From contig JAWKZW010000001.1 of NCBI GenBank assembly GCA_041395725.1, positions 4,222,501 through 4,286,500 on the forward strand: a stretch of 64,000 nucleotides of DNA. The letters run 5' to 3'. Under the pieces are notes generated by a model. The model saw only the letters and a list, made by a program, of their open reading frames with translations. It made no database searches and was not told where the DNA came from. This DNA comes from Gammaproteobacteria bacterium. GTDB taxonomy: Bacteria; Pseudomonadota; Gammaproteobacteria; Pseudomonadales; Pseudohongiellaceae. Both the position numbers and the translations under genes were made by a program. The first letter of the stretch is position 1; each line of letters opens with the position of its first letter. Below, in pieces: positions 61,741 to 64,000 of this stretch.

Positions 61741-61997
61741 GGAACCTCTGAGTAATCAGGGAAACGCGCTGCGGGAGTCTGTCGAACGTCACTGCAAGGC
61801 CTCGTGCGCAGGGAATGGCCCAGCCCTTGTCAAGCGCGACAACGCAGTGGCTCCCGACACCCCCCACGAAGGGGCTTTCAGGCGAACTCACCGCCTTCAT
61901 TGCCCCACCTTGACAGGCCGACGCAGGCGGCGGCAAGGCGCCTCGTCAGTGACCTCGCCTGAAAGCCAGAGCGATTCCCTGATTAATCAGCGGTTCC
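61741..61997. repeat. MITE-like element with 27-bp terminal inverted repeats
   Basis: Ends 61741-61767 and 61971-61997 are inverted repeats matching at 24 of 27 positions (GGAACC.CTGA.TAATCAGG). A second inner pair (CTTTCAGGCGAACTCAC near 61877, GTGACCTCGCCTGAAAG near 61949) nests inside. No transposase; no clear target duplication at the flanks. It occupies nearly the whole gap between the pirin and epimerase genes. Confidence 0.65.
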
Positions 61998-62021
61998 TTT
62001 AATCTATTTTGCAATTATCTG

Positions 62022-62909
62022 TTAGCCCAGCATGCTTCGCAGCGCTTCCTCAAGACTCTCGCTTCTGAAATGAAAACCGGCCTGCTGTAAACGCGCTGGC
62101 TTTACCCTCACACCGGTAAGCAGGATTTCCTCTGCCATTTCACCGAACAGCAACCGAGCCTGAAACCCCGGCATGGGGATAAAGGCCGGGCGTTTAAGCA
62201 CCCGGCCGAGAGTTCGGGTAAATTCCCGGTTGTCCACTGCCCCTGGGGCAACCAGGTTGACAGGGCCTCTCAGGTTATCATCCTGAATGACAAATTCCAC
62301 AGCGCGCACCACATCGTCAAGCGTTATCCAGCTCATATACTGACGCCCGCTTCCGATAGGCCCGCCAAGGCCCAGCCTGAAAGGCAACAGCATCCGCTTC
62401 AGAGCGCCTCCATCCGCAGCCAGAACGATTCCGAAGCGCGTGTGTACAGACCTGATTCCCGCCGCTTCCGCGGCAGCCGTAGCGGCCTCCCATTGGCGGG
62501 AGATCTCCGCCAGAAAACCGGAGCCGCTATCGGCGAATTCATCGACCGGTTGGTCATCACGGGGCCCATAGAACCCGATGGCTGACGCCGAAATAAAGAC
62601 GCTGGGCTTCTGATCCCGTTGCGCCAGAGTCTTACTCAATAATTCCGTGCAGTGGACTCGCGCCTCCAGGAGTTCCTTTTTCCGCGTCTCGGACCACCTT
62701 TTGTCAGCTACTCCGGGGCCGGCGAGATTGATGACCACATCGATGTCAACTGACTCATCCAGGTTGATGACGTCCTTTTCGGGCTGCCAGGTAAACGCTG
62801 CGCCCGAGCTGTCGCGGACCAGAGGAATCACTCGATGCCCCGCGCCTTCGAAGTAGCTATTCAGGGCGCTGCCTATCAGGCCACTCGCCCCCGTTATCAG
62901 AATATTCAT
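62022..62909 (-). CDS. TIGR01777/YfcH-like NAD-dependent epimerase
   Basis: 295-residue extended short-chain dehydrogenase. NAD-binding ILITGASGLIGSAL at the N-terminus, NLAGPGVADKRWSE (TIGR01777 hallmark), the SASAIGFYGPRDD catalytic region with the Tyr, and C-terminal PVNLVAPGAVDNREFTRTLG and PMPGFQARLLFGEMAEEILL. Related to E. coli YfcH, of unknown substrate. ATG 62909 (MNILITG) is preferred over 62915. Confidence 0.92.
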   Translation of the reverse strand: MNILITGASGLIGSALNSYFEGAGHRVIPLVRDSSGAAFTWQPEKDVINLDESVDIDVVINLAGPGVADKRWSETRKKELLEARVHCTELLSKTLAQRDQKPSVFISASAIGFYGPRDDQPVDEFADSGSGFLAEISRQWEAATAAAEAAGIRSVHTRFGIVLAADGGALKRMLLPFRLGLGGPIGSGRQYMSWITLDDVVRAVEFVIQDDNLRGPVNLVAPGAVDNREFTRTLGRVLKRPAFIPMPGFQARLLFGEMAEEILLTGVRVKPARLQQAGFHFRSESLEEALRSMLG

Positions 62910-63272
62910 AAGCATCTTTTACCGTATTCAGAAAGGGTTACGAAATGTTTGACCGAATAGATTGCGTTTTTCCGATTTTCGGTCGCTGGTGGCCTGTGTT
63001 ACGCACTCGGCACTTTCGATTAACCCCGGATAAAAAATGTGACGAGGCTCTCTCATCGACTTTTTTACAATCTTAATGGCTCACTACCTGTGACAACCCA
63101 AGCACCACAGATAACCAAGGCTTAGCCTGAATCGCAGACTGAAAACAGGGATTTCAATCGGCCGGCCTGATAAGACCACTGAAAGCTCCTGTCATGGCGG
63201 TGAGTTACGGGGCACTATCCGTTGCCTATCGCTTTTTTACCGCCCCGTTCAAATAGGGCCCGCTGCCGGGTT
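62910..63272. other. Gene-free 363-base gap
   Basis: Between the TPR gene (ending 63273) and the epimerase gene, both on the minus strand. It should hold the terminator of the first and the promoter of the second. I see GC-rich words near 63250-63265 (GGGCCCGCTGCCGGG) and a T-run near 63233-63239 but no clean hairpin plus T-run. Confidence 0.4.
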
Positions 63273-64000
63273 TTATCTGAAATCAGGTTGCCCTTCCGAC
63301 TGTTGCCAGTAGCCTTGCATACCGATGGTGACGGTTATCTGTTCAAACAGAGGGTCATTGCGAAGTGACTCAGACTCCTGAGCAAAAAGAAATTCGAAGT
63401 CCAGGTACTTTTTATCGGTATCCCGGTACTTCTCTATCGTAGCCAGTGCCCGATCCCATTGCTGCAATATGATCCAGACGCCGAACTCCAGCCGCGGGCT
63501 AAGCTGTTGCTGCTCAATCAACGTATCCAGCATGGCTACCAGTTGCGGCCTGGCCTCTGGCACAAACAGGTATTCTAGATTATCCGGCAGAGGGCCGAGA
63601 TCGGTATCGGGATGCAATGCCCGCAGCCCAAGCCGGAGTGCGTCGTAGTCCTGACGTCGCAGCAGCAGAACCAGATAGCTGGGATTCTGCCAGCTGCTGA
63701 ACCCCAGGTTGGCGCCGGCTGAAAAAAGGCGTTCGGCCTCGTCATTCTGATTGTTCCACAGATGCGCGGTGGCGAGCCTGTCATTTACCACGGGCGAGAC
63801 AGAATCCAACTCATAGGCCATTCTGGCATGCTGCAAGGATTCTTCCAGTCGTCCGACAACGGCAAGAAATTGCGAGTACCAGACATGTGTATTGGCGAGG
63901 TTGGGATCCAGCGCCAGTGAGTCCAGAAAATAAGCTTCGGCTTCCTGCCAGCGCCATTGGCGATAAGCGATAAATCCACGAATCGATATGGCTTCAGCGT
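63273..64000 (-). CDS. TPR-repeat protein, C-terminal part (cut by window edge)
   Basis: 242 codons in the window; the frame is open to the right edge, so the start lies outside. TPR units are visible: YRQWRWQEAEAYFLDSLALD, NTHVWYSQFLAVVGRLEESL and HARMAYELDSVSPVVNDRLA, each about 34 residues, followed by a C-terminal part without clear repeats (EFGVWIILQQWDRALATIEK, LFEQITVTIG). This tail resembles that of TPR proteins that share the three-TM N-terminus of the PD40 paralogues, but the N-terminus is not visible, so that link is only a suggestion. Confidence 0.75.
   Translation of the reverse strand, partial: AEAISIRGFIAYRQWRWQEAEAYFLDSLALDPNLANTHVWYSQFLAVVGRLEESLQHARMAYELDSVSPVVNDRLATAHLWNNQNDEAERLFSAGANLGFSSWQNPSYLVLLLRRQDYDALRLGLRALHPDTDLGPLPDNLEYLFVPEARPQLVAMLDTLIEQQQLSPRLEFGVWIILQQWDRALATIEKYRDTDKKYLDFEFLFAQESESLRNDPLFEQITVTIGMQGYWQQSEGQPDFR

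Overview
The window looks like the chromosome of a gammaproteobacterium, probably marine. The ydbH-ynbE-ydbL operon, a CCA-encoding tRNA-Arg(ACG), a PQQ dehydrogenase, Sel1-repeat proteins and several inner-membrane beta-propeller proteins with a common N-terminus all fit this. I cannot name the genus. All calls come from reading the sequence and translations; no database search was run.

Layout. (1) 1-10.9 kb is ordinary chromosome: NAD-malic enzyme (cut by the window edge), a Na+/Ca2+ exchanger, a LysE exporter, the ydbH-ynbE-ydbL operon, a PQQ dehydrogenase, a CIA30-like protein and a GMC oxidoreductase. (2) 11.2-28.2 kb is an accessory stretch. It holds four paralogous three-TM/PD40 propeller proteins, small one-TM proteins, three alpha/beta hydrolases (one with every haloacetate-dehalogenase residue I could check) and a GNAT acetyltransferase. 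Twelve gaps here, plus one near 9.05 kb, carry degenerate copies of a stem-loop repeat (core ATGTCTGCTGTTGGCCG), so the stretch resembles a single-gene cassette array. (3) 28.34-31.12 kb is a hairpin-rich 164-bp tandem duplication ending in a strong terminator. Its first copy is split by an intact IS66 element with a perfect 8-bp target duplication. (4) 31.12-58.95 kb is an integrative mobilizable element of 27,816 bp in the 3' end of tRNA-Arg, bounded by the 9-bp repeat ATGGCGCAC. It carries mobC and relaxase, hipBA, ardA, an ABC-three-component-like defence operon whose ATPase has an in-frame TGA, an extended type III restriction-modification cluster, a TM0106-like nuclease, a VirD4/TraG-like coupling protein with two partners, and a large serine recombinase. 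No mating-pore genes are present. (5) 58.9-64 kb is chromosome again: tRNA-Arg, two Sel1 proteins, a pirin, a MITE-like inverted-repeat element, a YfcH-like epimerase and the C-terminal part of a TPR protein.

The most interesting observation concerns the element ends. The recombinase frame runs through the right attachment repeat into antisense tRNA sequence and stops after nine more codons. At the left end the same repeat, in the same frame, opens a 31-codon tail that ends TAATG on the mobC start. Joining the ends on excision would give the recombinase a different C-terminus and couple it to mobC and the relaxase. It would also place the coupling-protein module, recombinase and mobilization genes in one co-directional block. 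Integration would break that block apart and separate tRNA-Arg from what looks like its original terminator.
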